This document shows, piece after piece, positions 17,583-26,240 of a stretch of DNA of 64,000 bases; within the stretch, counting starts at the first letter, position 1, and the number at the start of each line of letters is the position of its first letter. The notes beneath the pieces were generated by a model. It worked only from the letters and a program-made list of their open reading frames with translations, was not told the DNA's origin and searched no databases. The DNA is from Streptomyces sp. CB00455 (GTDB taxonomy: Bacteria; Actinomycetota; Actinomycetes; Streptomycetales; Streptomycetaceae). Location: assembly GCF_001905445.1 (NCBI RefSeq), contig NZ_LIVQ01000001.1:1054001-1118000 (forward strand). Reading direction: 5' to 3'. Position numbers and translations under genes: made by a program.

Positions 17583-18059
17583 GTGCCGCCCCGCCCCGCC
17601 ACCCCCGCAGACATACCCGAGCTGATACGCCTGCGCGCCGTCGCCCTCGCCTCGCTGGGAGTGGACCCGGGGCCGGCCGATGCCGCCTGGCGGCGCAGCG
17701 CCTGCGACTGGTTCGGCGAGCGCGTGGGCGAACGGGCCGACGTGCGCTGCCTGGTCCTGGGCGGTGCGCCCGGCGAGCCGCTGCTGGCCACCGGGATGGC
17801 CTGGGTCACCTACCACCTGCCCGGTCCGCAGTGGACGGACGGTCGCCGGGGCTACCTCGACGGGATCGTCACCGACGGGCCGGCGCGCGGCCGGGGCCAC
17901 GGACGCAGCATCGTCGACGGGCTGGTCGAGTGGCTGTCCGGTCTGGGGATCGGCTACATCCAGCTGCACGCCAGCGCGGACGGCGAGCCGGTGTACCGGG
18001 CGGCGGGCTTCGTCACCGGCCGCTATCCGGGCATGGACCGGATCTCCCCGACCGCCTGA
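17583..18059 (+). CDS. GNAT family N-acetyltransferase
   Basis: A 158-residue acyltransferase of the GNAT fold using acetyl-CoA. It starts at a GTG behind AAGGAG and reads PATPADIPELIRLRAVA, a standard GNAT beginning. The acetyl-CoA loop is DGPARGRGHGRSIVDGLVEW near residue 95, followed by the family C-terminal YIQLHASADGEPVYRAAGF. The substrate cannot be inferred. A simple 8 bp tandem repeat lies in its leader. Confidence 0.9.
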   Translation: MPPRPATPADIPELIRLRAVALASLGVDPGPADAAWRRSACDWFGERVGERADVRCLVLGGAPGEPLLATGMAWVTYHLPGPQWTDGRRGYLDGIVTDGPARGRGHGRSIVDGLVEWLSGLGIGYIQLHASADGEPVYRAAGFVTGRYPGMDRISPTA

Positions 18060-18109
18060 CCACCGGCGCGGCCACCGCGGTCCTCCCGCGGTCCTCCCGC
18101 GCGAGCCCG

Positions 18110-19321
<1,212 letters not shown>

Positions 19322-19635
19322 GGCGCCGGAAGCTAACGCACGCCCGATATCCCGTCCAGAGCGCCTCGGCGGCCGGCCGGATGCTCCCGTGCGCCCGTTG
19401 GAGTGAGCGGTAACCGGCCCTTGTGCGACCGACCGGGGACGGTGGCTGCCGCCCCGGGCTCCTTCCGCCACACCCGCTCTGTCATCACTCTGTGCGATCA
19501 CACGGACCGCTTCCGGACACTCGGTGACACAGCTCACGTCACCTCCCGTGCACGGATTTGCCGTTTCCGGCGTCTATCGGGTTGCCGGGTTCCACCCCCC
19601 AGCCCGGCAGCAGATCCGCCGCAAGGGAGTGAGCT
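19322..19635. other. Intergenic region between divergent Asp-box and SsgA-like genes
   Basis: About 314 bp that must hold both promoters. I see TGTG-n4-CACA at 19491-19502 as a weak dyad and no convincing -35/-10 pair. Confidence 0.4.
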
Positions 19636-20052
19636 TTGATCACTGTCATCGAGCAGGCCGTACAGGCCCGTCTGGTCGCCACCGCGCCGAAGGTCGACAC
19701 CGTGCCCGTCACCCTCTGCTACGACCGGGCGGATCCCTTCGCGGTGCGCATGGCCTTTCCCGCCCCGGCCACGCTGGAGGGGGTCGAGGTGTCGTGGACG
19801 TTCTCGCGCGAGCTGCTGGAGTCGGGGCTGGAGTGCCCGTCGGGCTGCGGTGACGTGCGGGTGCGGCCGTACGACGCCGACCGGACCACCATCGAGTTCC
19901 ACGCCCCCGAGGGCGTGGCGATCGTCCTGATGGTGACGTCCGAGCTGCACCGCTTCCTGGAGCGGGCCTCCACCGTCGTCCCGCCCGGGCTGGAGCACCT
20001 CTACCTCGACATGGACCACAGCCTGGCCCGGCTGCTGCGCGACACCTGCTGA
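19636..20052 (+). CDS. SsgA-like sporulation/cell-division protein (SALP)
   Basis: A 138-residue member of the SsgA-like family, found only in morphologically complex actinomycetes and controlling septum placement or spore-wall processes. Family marks are LRYD-like CYDRADPFAVRMAF, VSWTFSRELLESGL, CGDVRVRP and the C-terminal VPPGLEHLYLDMD. The start is an unusual TTG at 19636, chosen because AAGGGAG lies about 7 nt upstream and no ATG or GTG fits in frame. Which SALP it is cannot be settled by eye. It is a monocistronic gene. Confidence 0.9.
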   Translation: MITVIEQAVQARLVATAPKVDTVPVTLCYDRADPFAVRMAFPAPATLEGVEVSWTFSRELLESGLECPSGCGDVRVRPYDADRTTIEFHAPEGVAIVLMVTSELHRFLERASTVVPPGLEHLYLDMDHSLARLLRDTC

Positions 20053-20095
20053 CTGCCCGGCGTCGCCCCGGCCCGCCAGGAGGCTCGTAATTCGA

Positions 20096-20124
20096 TTGCG
20101 GGCGGCTGCGGCGGCCCGTAGCTT
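20096..20124 (+). promoter_or_regulatory. Promoter of the ABC-F gene
   Basis: TTGCGG (20096-20101) and TAGCTT (20119-20124) are spaced by 17 bp. Transcription from about 20131 would give a leader of about 155 nt with two small hairpins and an in-frame leader reading frame, a layout compatible with attenuation. Confidence 0.5.
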
Positions 20125-20285
20125 CGAAGACGCCCCATTGCCGTCGAACGGAGCAGGACATTGCTCGTCTGAGGTCGAGACACCGGCCACCGCCGTGGCA
20201 CTCATCGCCACCCTCCCCGTCCCGGGGACGGAAGTCGGCTGTCTCCCCGCGTTGCACGCACCATTCACGCAACCTGGAGGCCTCC

Positions 20286-21926
20286 ATGAGTAACGCCCCT
20301 TCCTTCGTCACCTGCTCCTCCCTCTCCTTCGACTGGCCCGACGGCACCCCCGTCTTCGACGGGTTCCACCTGGCCGTGGGCCCCGGCCGTACCGGTCTGA
20401 TCGGACTCAACGGCTGCGGCAAGTCCACCCTGTTGAGACTCCTGGCCGGAGAACTCACGCCCACCGAGGGCCAATTGTCCGTGTCGGGCACGGTCGGGTA
20501 CCTCCCGCAGAACGCCACCCTCGACACCGCGCTGCGCGTGGACCAGGCGCTCGGCATCCACGCGGCCCGGGCCGCCCTGCACGCCATCGAGGCGGGTGAG
20601 GCCACCGCGGCGAACTTCTCCGCCGTGGGCGACGACTGGGACGTCGAGGAGCGGGCCCTCGCCACGCTCGACCAGCTCGGCCTCGGCCGGATCGGCCTGG
20701 ACCGCACGGTCGGCGAACTCTCCGGCGGCGAAGGCGTGTTGCTGCGGCTGGCCGCCCTGCTGCTGGCGCGCCCCGACGTCCTGCTGCTGGACGAGCCCAC
20801 CAACAACCTGGACCTGCGGGCCCGCGGCCGCCTGTACGCGGCGGTGGAATCCTGGACCGGTGTGATGGTCCTGGTGAGCCACGACCGGGAACTGCTGGAG
20901 CGGGTCGACCAGATCGCCGACCTGCGCGACGGCGAAGTCCGCTGGTACGGCGGGAATTTCACGGACTACGAGGAACTGCTGGGCGCCGAGCAGGAGGCGG
21001 CCGAGCGGATGGTGCGGGTCGCCGAGGCCGATGTGCAGCGACAGAAGCGCGAACTGGCCGACGCACAGGTCAAACTGGCCCGGCGCAAGCGGTACGGCCA
21101 GAAGATGTACGACACCAAGCGCGAGCCGAAGATCGTGATGAACGCCCGCAAGAGGGCGGCGCAGGAGTCGGCCGGCAAGCACCGCACCCTGCACACCGAG
21201 AGGCTGGCCCAGGCCAGGGAACGGCTGGACCACGCGGCGGAGGCGGTGCGCGACGACGACGCCATCCGGATCGAGCTGCCCGCCACCCAGGTGCCACCGG
21301 GGCGGCGCGTGCTGACGCTGAGCGATCTGCGCCTGGTCCACGGCGCGGCCGTGCCGGGCGAGTGGGAGCTGCGCGGGCCGGAGCGGATCGCGCTGGTGGG
21401 CCGCAACGGTTCGGGGAAGACCACCCTCCTGCGCACGATCGCGGGGCGGCTCGCACCGGAGTCCGGAACGGCACAGACCCATGTGAGCACCCGCTTCCTG
21501 CCGCAGCGGCTGGACGTGCTCGACGAGAGCCGTTCGGTGGTGGAGAACGTGGCCCGCTTCGCCCCGCAGGCCACGAACAACGTGATCCGCGCGCGGCTGG
21601 CGCACTTCCTCTTCCGGGGCGCCCGGGCGGACCGGCCGGCCGCCACCCTGTCCGGCGGGGAGCGCTTCCGCGCCGCCCTGGCGGCGCTGCTCCTCGCGGA
21701 ACCCGCGCCGCAGCTGCTCATGCTGGACGAACCGACGAACAACCTGGACCTGTCGAGCGTGCGCCAGCTGACGGACGCGCTGGAGTCGTACGCGGGCGCG
21801 CTGGTCGTGGCCAGTCACGACGTGCCGTTCCTGGAGTCGATCGGCATCACCCGGTGGCTGATGCTGGACGGGGAGCTGCGGCCGACCACGGCCGAGGAGG
21901 TCCGCGACACGCTCTGGCACGACTGA
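20286..21926 (+). CDS. ABC-F family ATPase (ribosomal protection/translation factor type)
   Basis: Two ATP-binding cassettes on one 546-residue chain with no membrane domain, as in ABC-F proteins that act on the ribosome, some giving antibiotic resistance. Cassette 1 has GLNGCGKST, LSGGEGVLLRLAAL and LLLDEPTNNLD; cassette 2 has GRNGSGKTT, LSGGERFRAALAAL and LMLDEPTNNLD. The charged interdomain linker (about residues 230-300, with KRYGQKMYDTKREPK) is the part that contacts the ribosome. ATG 20286 follows GGAGG. The long leader hints at drug-responsive control. Whether it protects against an antibiotic or is a housekeeping factor is not decidable here. Confidence 0.94.
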   Translation: MSNAPSFVTCSSLSFDWPDGTPVFDGFHLAVGPGRTGLIGLNGCGKSTLLRLLAGELTPTEGQLSVSGTVGYLPQNATLDTALRVDQALGIHAARAALHAIEAGEATAANFSAVGDDWDVEERALATLDQLGLGRIGLDRTVGELSGGEGVLLRLAALLLARPDVLLLDEPTNNLDLRARGRLYAAVESWTGVMVLVSHDRELLERVDQIADLRDGEVRWYGGNFTDYEELLGAEQEAAERMVRVAEADVQRQKRELADAQVKLARRKRYGQKMYDTKREPKIVMNARKRAAQESAGKHRTLHTERLAQARERLDHAAEAVRDDDAIRIELPATQVPPGRRVLTLSDLRLVHGAAVPGEWELRGPERIALVGRNGSGKTTLLRTIAGRLAPESGTAQTHVSTRFLPQRLDVLDESRSVVENVARFAPQATNNVIRARLAHFLFRGARADRPAATLSGGERFRAALAALLLAEPAPQLLMLDEPTNNLDLSSVRQLTDALESYAGALVVASHDVPFLESIGITRWLMLDGELRPTTAEEVRDTLWHD

Positions 21927-21955
21927 GGCACCGGCCGACGGCGCGCGGCGACGGC

Positions 21956-21989
21956 GCCGCCTCCCGGGGGGCGCCCCCCGGGAGGCGGC
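21956..21989 (+). terminator. Terminator of the ABC-F gene
   Basis: A perfect 16 bp stem (GCCGCCTCCCGGGGGG and complement) with a two-base centre, 30 bp after the stop codon. Confidence 0.75.
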
Positions 21990-22082
21990 TCGCCCGAGGC
22001 GACTTTCCCTTCTCGCACCCCTCAGACCCCTCCTAAACTGCATAGATAGCCGGACGTAATCAGACATAGCCACCCCTGGGGC

Positions 22083-22141
22083 TTGGCTGACTCTTGATGT
22101 CGCGCTTAACCTACGATTCCGTAGGCTACGGAACCGTAGGT
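22083..22141 (+). promoter_or_regulatory. Desaturase promoter with a 33 bp near-perfect palindrome
   Basis: TTGGCT (22083-22088) and TAACCT (22107-22112) with an 18 bp spacer form a plausible promoter. A palindrome runs from 22109 to 22141: outer arms CCTACG and CGTAGG, inner arms TTCCGTAG and CTACGGAA, with one mismatched pair and an odd central base. It covers the predicted start point, so a repressor binding here would block initiation. No regulator gene is adjacent. Confidence 0.6.
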
Positions 22142-22168
22142 AATTCGCTTTTGCACTCAGGAGTACCC

Positions 22169-23140
22169 GTGACGATCACCTCTCCCCACCTCGGCAGCTC
22201 GGAGGCGTGGACGGACGCCAAGCTGCTGTTCGCGCTGGAAGAAGTGGTCGAGAAGGAGCTCAACCGCCATCTGAAGGTCACCAAGGACTGGATGCCCCAC
22301 GAGTACGTCCCGTGGAGCGACGGCCGCAACTTCCCCGGCTTCTTCGAGGACGGCGAAGCGTGGGACCCGGAGCAGTCCAAGGTCACCGAGATCGGCAAGA
22401 TCGCGCTCGTCGTGAACCTGCTGACCGAGGACAACCTCCCCAGCTACCACCACGAGATCGCGTCCCTTTTCGGCCGCAATGGCGCCTGGGGTACCTGGGT
22501 GCACCGCTGGACGGCCGAGGAGGGCCGTCACGGCATCGTGATGCGCGACTACCTGCTGGCCTCGCGCGCCGTGGACCCGGACAAGCTGGAAGCGTTCCGG
22601 ATGCAGCACATGTCGGAGGGCTTCGAGTCCGACAACCGCCACTCCATGCTCCACTCCGTGGCGTACGTCGCCTTCCAGGAGCTCGCCACCCGCATCTCGC
22701 ACCGCAACACCGGTCACCAGTCCGGTGACCCGGTCTGCGACCGGATGCTGGCGCGCATCGCGCAGGACGAGAACCTGCACATGGTCTTCTACCGCAACCT
22801 GCTGGGCGCGGCCTTCGAGATCGCCCCGGACCAGACCATGAAGGCCGTGCGGGACGTCGTGGTCGGCTTCCGGATGCCCGGACACGGCATGCCCGGCTTC
22901 GAGCGCATGGCCGCGCAGATGGCGATCGGCGGGGTCTACAACCTGCGGATCCACCACGACGACGTACTGAGCCCCGTGATCCGCTTCCTGAAGATCATGG
23001 ACATCGACGGTCTGGGCCCCGAGGGACTGAAGGCCCAGGAAGAGCTCGGCCTGTTCATGAACGGCCTGGACGCCGAGGCGCGCAAGTTCGACGAGCGCCT
23101 GGCCGCCCGCGCGGCGCGGATCGCCGCCCGCAAGGCCTGA
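22169..23140 (+). CDS. desA: Acyl-ACP desaturase (soluble di-iron, type 2)
   Basis: Introduces a double bond into acyl-ACP using a di-iron centre, O2 and ferredoxin; supplies unsaturated fatty acids. The 323-residue protein starts at a GTG at 22169 with AGGAG before it. Di-iron ligands are visible as EEVVEKEL (first Glu), TAEEGRHG (EENRHG-type) and AQDENLHMVFY (DEKRHE-type). The length matches soluble plant-type desaturases. The operator region before it suggests tight transcriptional control by membrane lipid state, which is inference. A strong terminator follows 37 bp after the stop. Confidence 0.93.
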   Translation: MTITSPHLGSSEAWTDAKLLFALEEVVEKELNRHLKVTKDWMPHEYVPWSDGRNFPGFFEDGEAWDPEQSKVTEIGKIALVVNLLTEDNLPSYHHEIASLFGRNGAWGTWVHRWTAEEGRHGIVMRDYLLASRAVDPDKLEAFRMQHMSEGFESDNRHSMLHSVAYVAFQELATRISHRNTGHQSGDPVCDRMLARIAQDENLHMVFYRNLLGAAFEIAPDQTMKAVRDVVVGFRMPGHGMPGFERMAAQMAIGGVYNLRIHHDDVLSPVIRFLKIMDIDGLGPEGLKAQEELGLFMNGLDAEARKFDERLAARAARIAARKA

Positions 23141-23176
23141 CCGGTTTCCGCTCGCCCGGTCGGGTGACGCCGATTG

Positions 23177-23203
23177 CCCTGGCAGAGCCCCGCTCTGCCA
23201 GGG
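23177..23203 (+). terminator. Intrinsic terminator after desA
   Basis: A perfect 12 bp stem (CCCTGGCAGAGC and complement, 3 nt loop) followed by TTTCG. It ends only 9 bp before the ATG of the next gene and contains the AGGG that would be that gene's ribosome-binding site. Confidence 0.85.
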
Positions 23204-23212
23204 TTTCGCGTC

Positions 23213-23515
23213 ATGACCTCGCTCCGGGTGGACATCGACCAGCTGACCCGTCTGACCCGCGCGCTGGACTCCTCGCTGCTCTCCCTGCGGGACGCCCGGC
23301 GCGCGCTGGACCACGTACGGGCCGACCAGCTCGGTACGGCGGACCTGGACGAGGCGTGTGACGGCTTCCAGAAGAGATGGGCGCACGGCGCACGAGAGCT
23401 GACCAAGCGCGTCAAAACGGTGCGGGAGGGCGTGGACCGCAGCGCCGCGGAGTTCGCGGAGCTGGAGGAGGCCATCCGAGTGGCCTTCCGCCAGGCGGCG
23501 GCCACGCATGACTGA
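23213..23515 (+). CDS. Small helical protein, WXG100-like
   Basis: A 100-residue all-helical protein without Pro/Gly-rich parts except one central turn. The helix-turn-helix hairpin layout and a KRWAHGARELTKRV segment resemble WXG100/ESX proteins exported by type VII secretion, although the exact W-x-G motif is W-A-H-G here. The ATG at 23213 follows AGGG, which is inside the upstream terminator stem. Its stop overlaps the start of the next gene by 8 bases, so the two are coupled. It could be a secreted partner or a chaperone of the next protein. Family assignment is by pattern only. Confidence 0.6.
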   Translation: MTSLRVDIDQLTRLTRALDSSLLSLRDARRALDHVRADQLGTADLDEACDGFQKRWAHGARELTKRVKTVREGVDRSAAEFAELEEAIRVAFRQAAATHD

Positions 23516-24641
23516 ACACGCCGCGCTGGGCTTCGACCCGGCGCCCGGGGATCCGGTGGCCGTCCTGGCCCTGACGAAGCGGCTCTCCACCTCGGCAGCT
23601 TCGCTCGGCGAGGCCGCGCGCGTGGTGAAGGCGCTGGTCTCGCACAGCTCGGCCTGGCAGGGGGAGGCGGCGACCGCCTTCCGCGTCTCCCTGTCGCAGG
23701 ACCTCCCCCGCTATCTCGGCTCCGCGCACACCTCCCTCGCGGAGGCCGTCCGCCGGCTCACGGGGTGGCACGAGACCCTGCTGGCCCACCGCGCCCTGGC
23801 GTCCCGGTACGAGGCCAGGGCCGCGGCCGCGACGACCCCGGAGGCGCTGGCGGACGCCCGCCGCCTGGCCCATGAACTGGCCGCGGAACACAGCGCGGCG
23901 GCCCGCCGCGTGGCCCACACCCTGAACACGGCATCGGACCGCCTGGCCCCGAAGGAACCGGGCCTGCTGTCCTCGATCTGGCACAAAATCACCGCCGACC
24001 CGGCCGACGCCTTGTCGAACGCGTCGGCGATCCTGGGCGCGATCGGAGCCGGCGTGGCACTGCTCTGCCCGCCGGCGGGGCTGGCGGTGATGCTGGTCGC
24101 GGGGGGCCTGTCCCTGGCGGCCCTGACGGCGCACATGGCGGATCCGAAGTTTCGCAAGCCGTTGGTCGACGGTGTGACGAAGGGCGAGTTCGACGCGGAC
24201 TTCTGGAAGAGCAGCGTGACCCTCCTCGGCGACACCGCGGGCTCGGTCCCGGGCCTCGCCGCGGTCGCCTCAGGCGCGAAGGCCGGCACGGCGGCAGCCC
24301 GCGCGGCCCTTGCGGCAGCCCCGGAAACCAGCGCCCTGGCGGGCCTCGGCACGGGCGCCCAAACCTTCCGCAGCACGACATGGTCGACCGGCCTCGCCAT
24401 CCAGGAGGTCGAGAACCCGTTGCTCACGTGGGGCGTGCGGTCCACGAATCCCACGGTCAGGAACTCCGCCAATATGGTCGCTCCCACCATGGGTATGACG
24501 ACGGCTCTGCTCGACTACGGTCCGGAGAGCGATACGGTCGAGCACGCGTCAACTGCCGCAGACGGTGTCCGAGGTGTACTGGACGACGTCCCTTCGGCCT
24601 TGGAGAAGACGAGCCGTGCTTGGTCGGTGATCACGCCGTGA
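23508..24641 (+). CDS. WXG-domain protein with central membrane-like region, possible type VII effector
   Basis: 377 residues. The first 130 form an antiparallel helical domain with SSAWQGEAATAFRVSLSQDL, a clear WxGxA-type motif of WXG100/LXG-like proteins, then an Ala-rich coiled part. Residues about 178-208 are hydrophobic (ILGAIGAGVALLCPPAGLAVMLVAGG), like the membrane-active region of PPE or LXG toxins. The C-terminal 130 residues are unlike anything I recognise and end without a known catalytic motif. It overlaps its small upstream neighbour and, by GTGA, the downstream gene. This layout fits a substrate with its helper proteins; no secretion genes (EccC etc.) are in the window. Confidence 0.65.
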   Translation: MTEHAALGFDPAPGDPVAVLALTKRLSTSAASLGEAARVVKALVSHSSAWQGEAATAFRVSLSQDLPRYLGSAHTSLAEAVRRLTGWHETLLAHRALASRYEARAAAATTPEALADARRLAHELAAEHSAAARRVAHTLNTASDRLAPKEPGLLSSIWHKITADPADALSNASAILGAIGAGVALLCPPAGLAVMLVAGGLSLAALTAHMADPKFRKPLVDGVTKGEFDADFWKSSVTLLGDTAGSVPGLAAVASGAKAGTAAARAALAAAPETSALAGLGTGAQTFRSTTWSTGLAIQEVENPLLTWGVRSTNPTVRNSANMVAPTMGMTTALLDYGPESDTVEHASTAADGVRGVLDDVPSALEKTSRAWSVITP

Positions 24642-25252
24642 GCGCACCACCCGTTTGGTTCCGACTGCCCCCAGGCTTTCACGACATCTCAGCGAGCGAT
24701 CGCGGCCTACTGGACGCCGTTGCGGGCGCCTTCGACAGCCCGGTTGCCCAACAGGAGCTAGCGCAGCTCATGGACGGCTTGGACCAGCTCGCCAGGCATG
24801 ATGTCGTACACGCCGCGCTCGGGATGCACCCTGACGGGATCACAGGGTTGTCCTCGTCGCTGTTCTCCCTGGCGATCCGGCCTGCCGAGCCTTCCAGGCT
24901 GCACCTGACCGTGGCCCGAGAGGCACTCGCGGCCGCACGGTCCCCCCTGTGGAAGAGCTCGACGCGCCGGATTGTCGACCTGCCCTCTGAGCTTCCGTGC
25001 TACTTGGTCGCCGGAACGATTTCTGTTCCTGGAATCGAGCAACCACTATTTCAGGCCAAAGTCACAACGGCCCACGCGGATGGGCTGCACTTCCTCGTAC
25101 TGGACCTGACCAGCGCGGCGTTGCAGTACTTGGACTCGTACACCGAAATCATCGAAGCGATCACACACACCATCAGCTTCTCCGACCCAGAACCCAAGCC
25201 CGCGCCGCCCGGTCCGCCTGCTACCTCACGCATTCTGGAGGTGCTCCAGTGA
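24638..25252 (+). CDS. Hypothetical protein of the WXG-like cassette
   Basis: 204 residues starting at a GTG that overlaps the previous stop (GTGA). No signal peptide or membrane segment; alternating hydrophobic strands and short helices suggest a soluble alpha/beta protein, with a Pro-rich tail (EPKPAPPGPP). I do not recognise the family. Size and place, just after a WXG-domain protein, would fit an EspG-like chaperone or an immunity protein, but this is inference from context only. Base composition is noticeably less GC-biased than in neighbours (for example around 25020-25080), hinting at recent acquisition. Confidence 0.7.
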   Translation: MSAPPVWFRLPPGFHDISASDRGLLDAVAGAFDSPVAQQELAQLMDGLDQLARHDVVHAALGMHPDGITGLSSSLFSLAIRPAEPSRLHLTVAREALAAARSPLWKSSTRRIVDLPSELPCYLVAGTISVPGIEQPLFQAKVTTAHADGLHFLVLDLTSAALQYLDSYTEIIEAITHTISFSDPEPKPAPPGPPATSRILEVLQ

Positions 25253-25836
25253 GACTTCAGCTCGCCAAAGTGGCATGGGACAACCCGCGAACTGTCAGCG
25301 GCTACAAGCGGCTGGCCAGGAGACGCACCATCCAACTGGTCAGCCTGAGTGTGCCATTCCTCCTTGCCGTGGGGTGCCTCGGTCTCGGGAAGTTCCCCGA
25401 CGGCGTGGTCGCCTTCTTGGTGATTATCATCGGATCCCTCCCCTGGTTGCCGTGGGTCGCCATCACCTATCTCAGACGTCTTCGTGTCGAGGCGATCCTC
25501 CGGTCCTACCCCTGGCGTGAGCTGCCGTGTCGGCACGTTCCCTACGTCACCGGGAGCCCCTCGACGATCCTCGTCCGTTTTCAGGAGGACTTCACAGCCA
25601 CGCTCCGGATCGTCCCTTTCCCCGTCAACCTGGCCGAACGGGAGAACGACCAGCCGGACCGGATCTGGTTCGCGGGGGATCCCCGGTTCGGGGGGGTCGT
25701 GTCGCCCGTCGGGGGGCATTACCCCGTTCGGGTTGTGCCCGACAAGGTGGTCCCGGACGGGTGGGTCGGTGGGGATGACGGGCTGGCCCGCCGGGTGGGG
25801 CTGGTGCGGCGGAACGGCAAGGCGACGCAGACCTGA
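25249..25836 (+). CDS. Hypothetical membrane protein of the WXG-like cassette
   Basis: 195 residues from a GTG overlapping the previous stop (GTGA), with GGAGG eight bases upstream. Two adjacent transmembrane helices span about residues 28-68 (IQLVSLSVPFLLAVGCLGL and VVAFLVIIIGSLPWLPWVAI), followed by a soluble domain of about 110 residues with a beta-rich pattern. The two helices could anchor a cytoplasmic domain or an immunity protein against the effector-like neighbour. Unknown family. It ends immediately next to the convergent whiB stop, without intergenic space. Confidence 0.75.
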   Translation: MRLQLAKVAWDNPRTVSGYKRLARRRTIQLVSLSVPFLLAVGCLGLGKFPDGVVAFLVIIIGSLPWLPWVAITYLRRLRVEAILRSYPWRELPCRHVPYVTGSPSTILVRFQEDFTATLRIVPFPVNLAERENDQPDRIWFAGDPRFGGVVSPVGGHYPVRVVPDKVVPDGWVGGDDGLARRVGLVRRNGKATQT

Positions 25837-26106
25837 TCAGCCGCGGCCCGAGCGGAGGGCCTGGCGTTCGGATTCGGACAGGCCGCCCCAGACGCCGAAG
25901 CGCTCGTCGTTGGCCAGCGCGTACTCCAGGCACGCCACCCTCCCCTCGCACGCCCCACACAACCGCTTCGCGTCGCGCAGCGAAGACCCCGGCTCCGGGA
26001 AGAAGAAGCCCGGCCCCGTCTGAGCGCACAGGGCGAGTTCGTACCAGGCGGCGTCCGCGGTCTCGGCGGTGTCGGCCGTGTGGGTTGCAGTGGTGTTCAT
26101 CGACAT
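25837..26106 (-). CDS. WhiB family transcriptional regulator
   Basis: An 89-residue Fe-S regulator of the actinobacteria-specific WhiB family. The four cluster ligands are Cys in LALCAQTG, LCGAC and RVAC (C-x2-C-x5-C at the end), followed by the GVWGG turn and a short basic tail (RQALRSGRG) that contacts DNA. I start at ATG 26106 because a -10-like CAGTAT at 26114-26119 would initiate right at that ATG (leaderless); an in-frame ATG at 26100 is the alternative. Two GATCAAC copies (26140-26146, 26151-26157), 11 bp apart, lie upstream and could bind a regulator. Confidence 0.93.
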   Translation of the reverse strand: MSMNTTATHTADTAETADAAWYELALCAQTGPGFFFPEPGSSLRDAKRLCGACEGRVACLEYALANDERFGVWGGLSESERQALRSGRG

Positions 26107-26240
26107 GCGGGAGATACTGACCCGCCAGGATGGACGTCCGATCAACGCCTGATCAACACCCCACCGCATCCGCCCTCCCCAGCATCCCACCCACCACTGA
26201 CAGCGGGTTCGGGCGGTAGCCGGGCGGTTGCCGGCCGGCC

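Noticed and set aside
19491..19502. TGTG-n4-CACA as a Crp binding site before the SsgA-like gene
   Set aside because: The spacing is two bases shorter than the Crp consensus, and no other element supports it.
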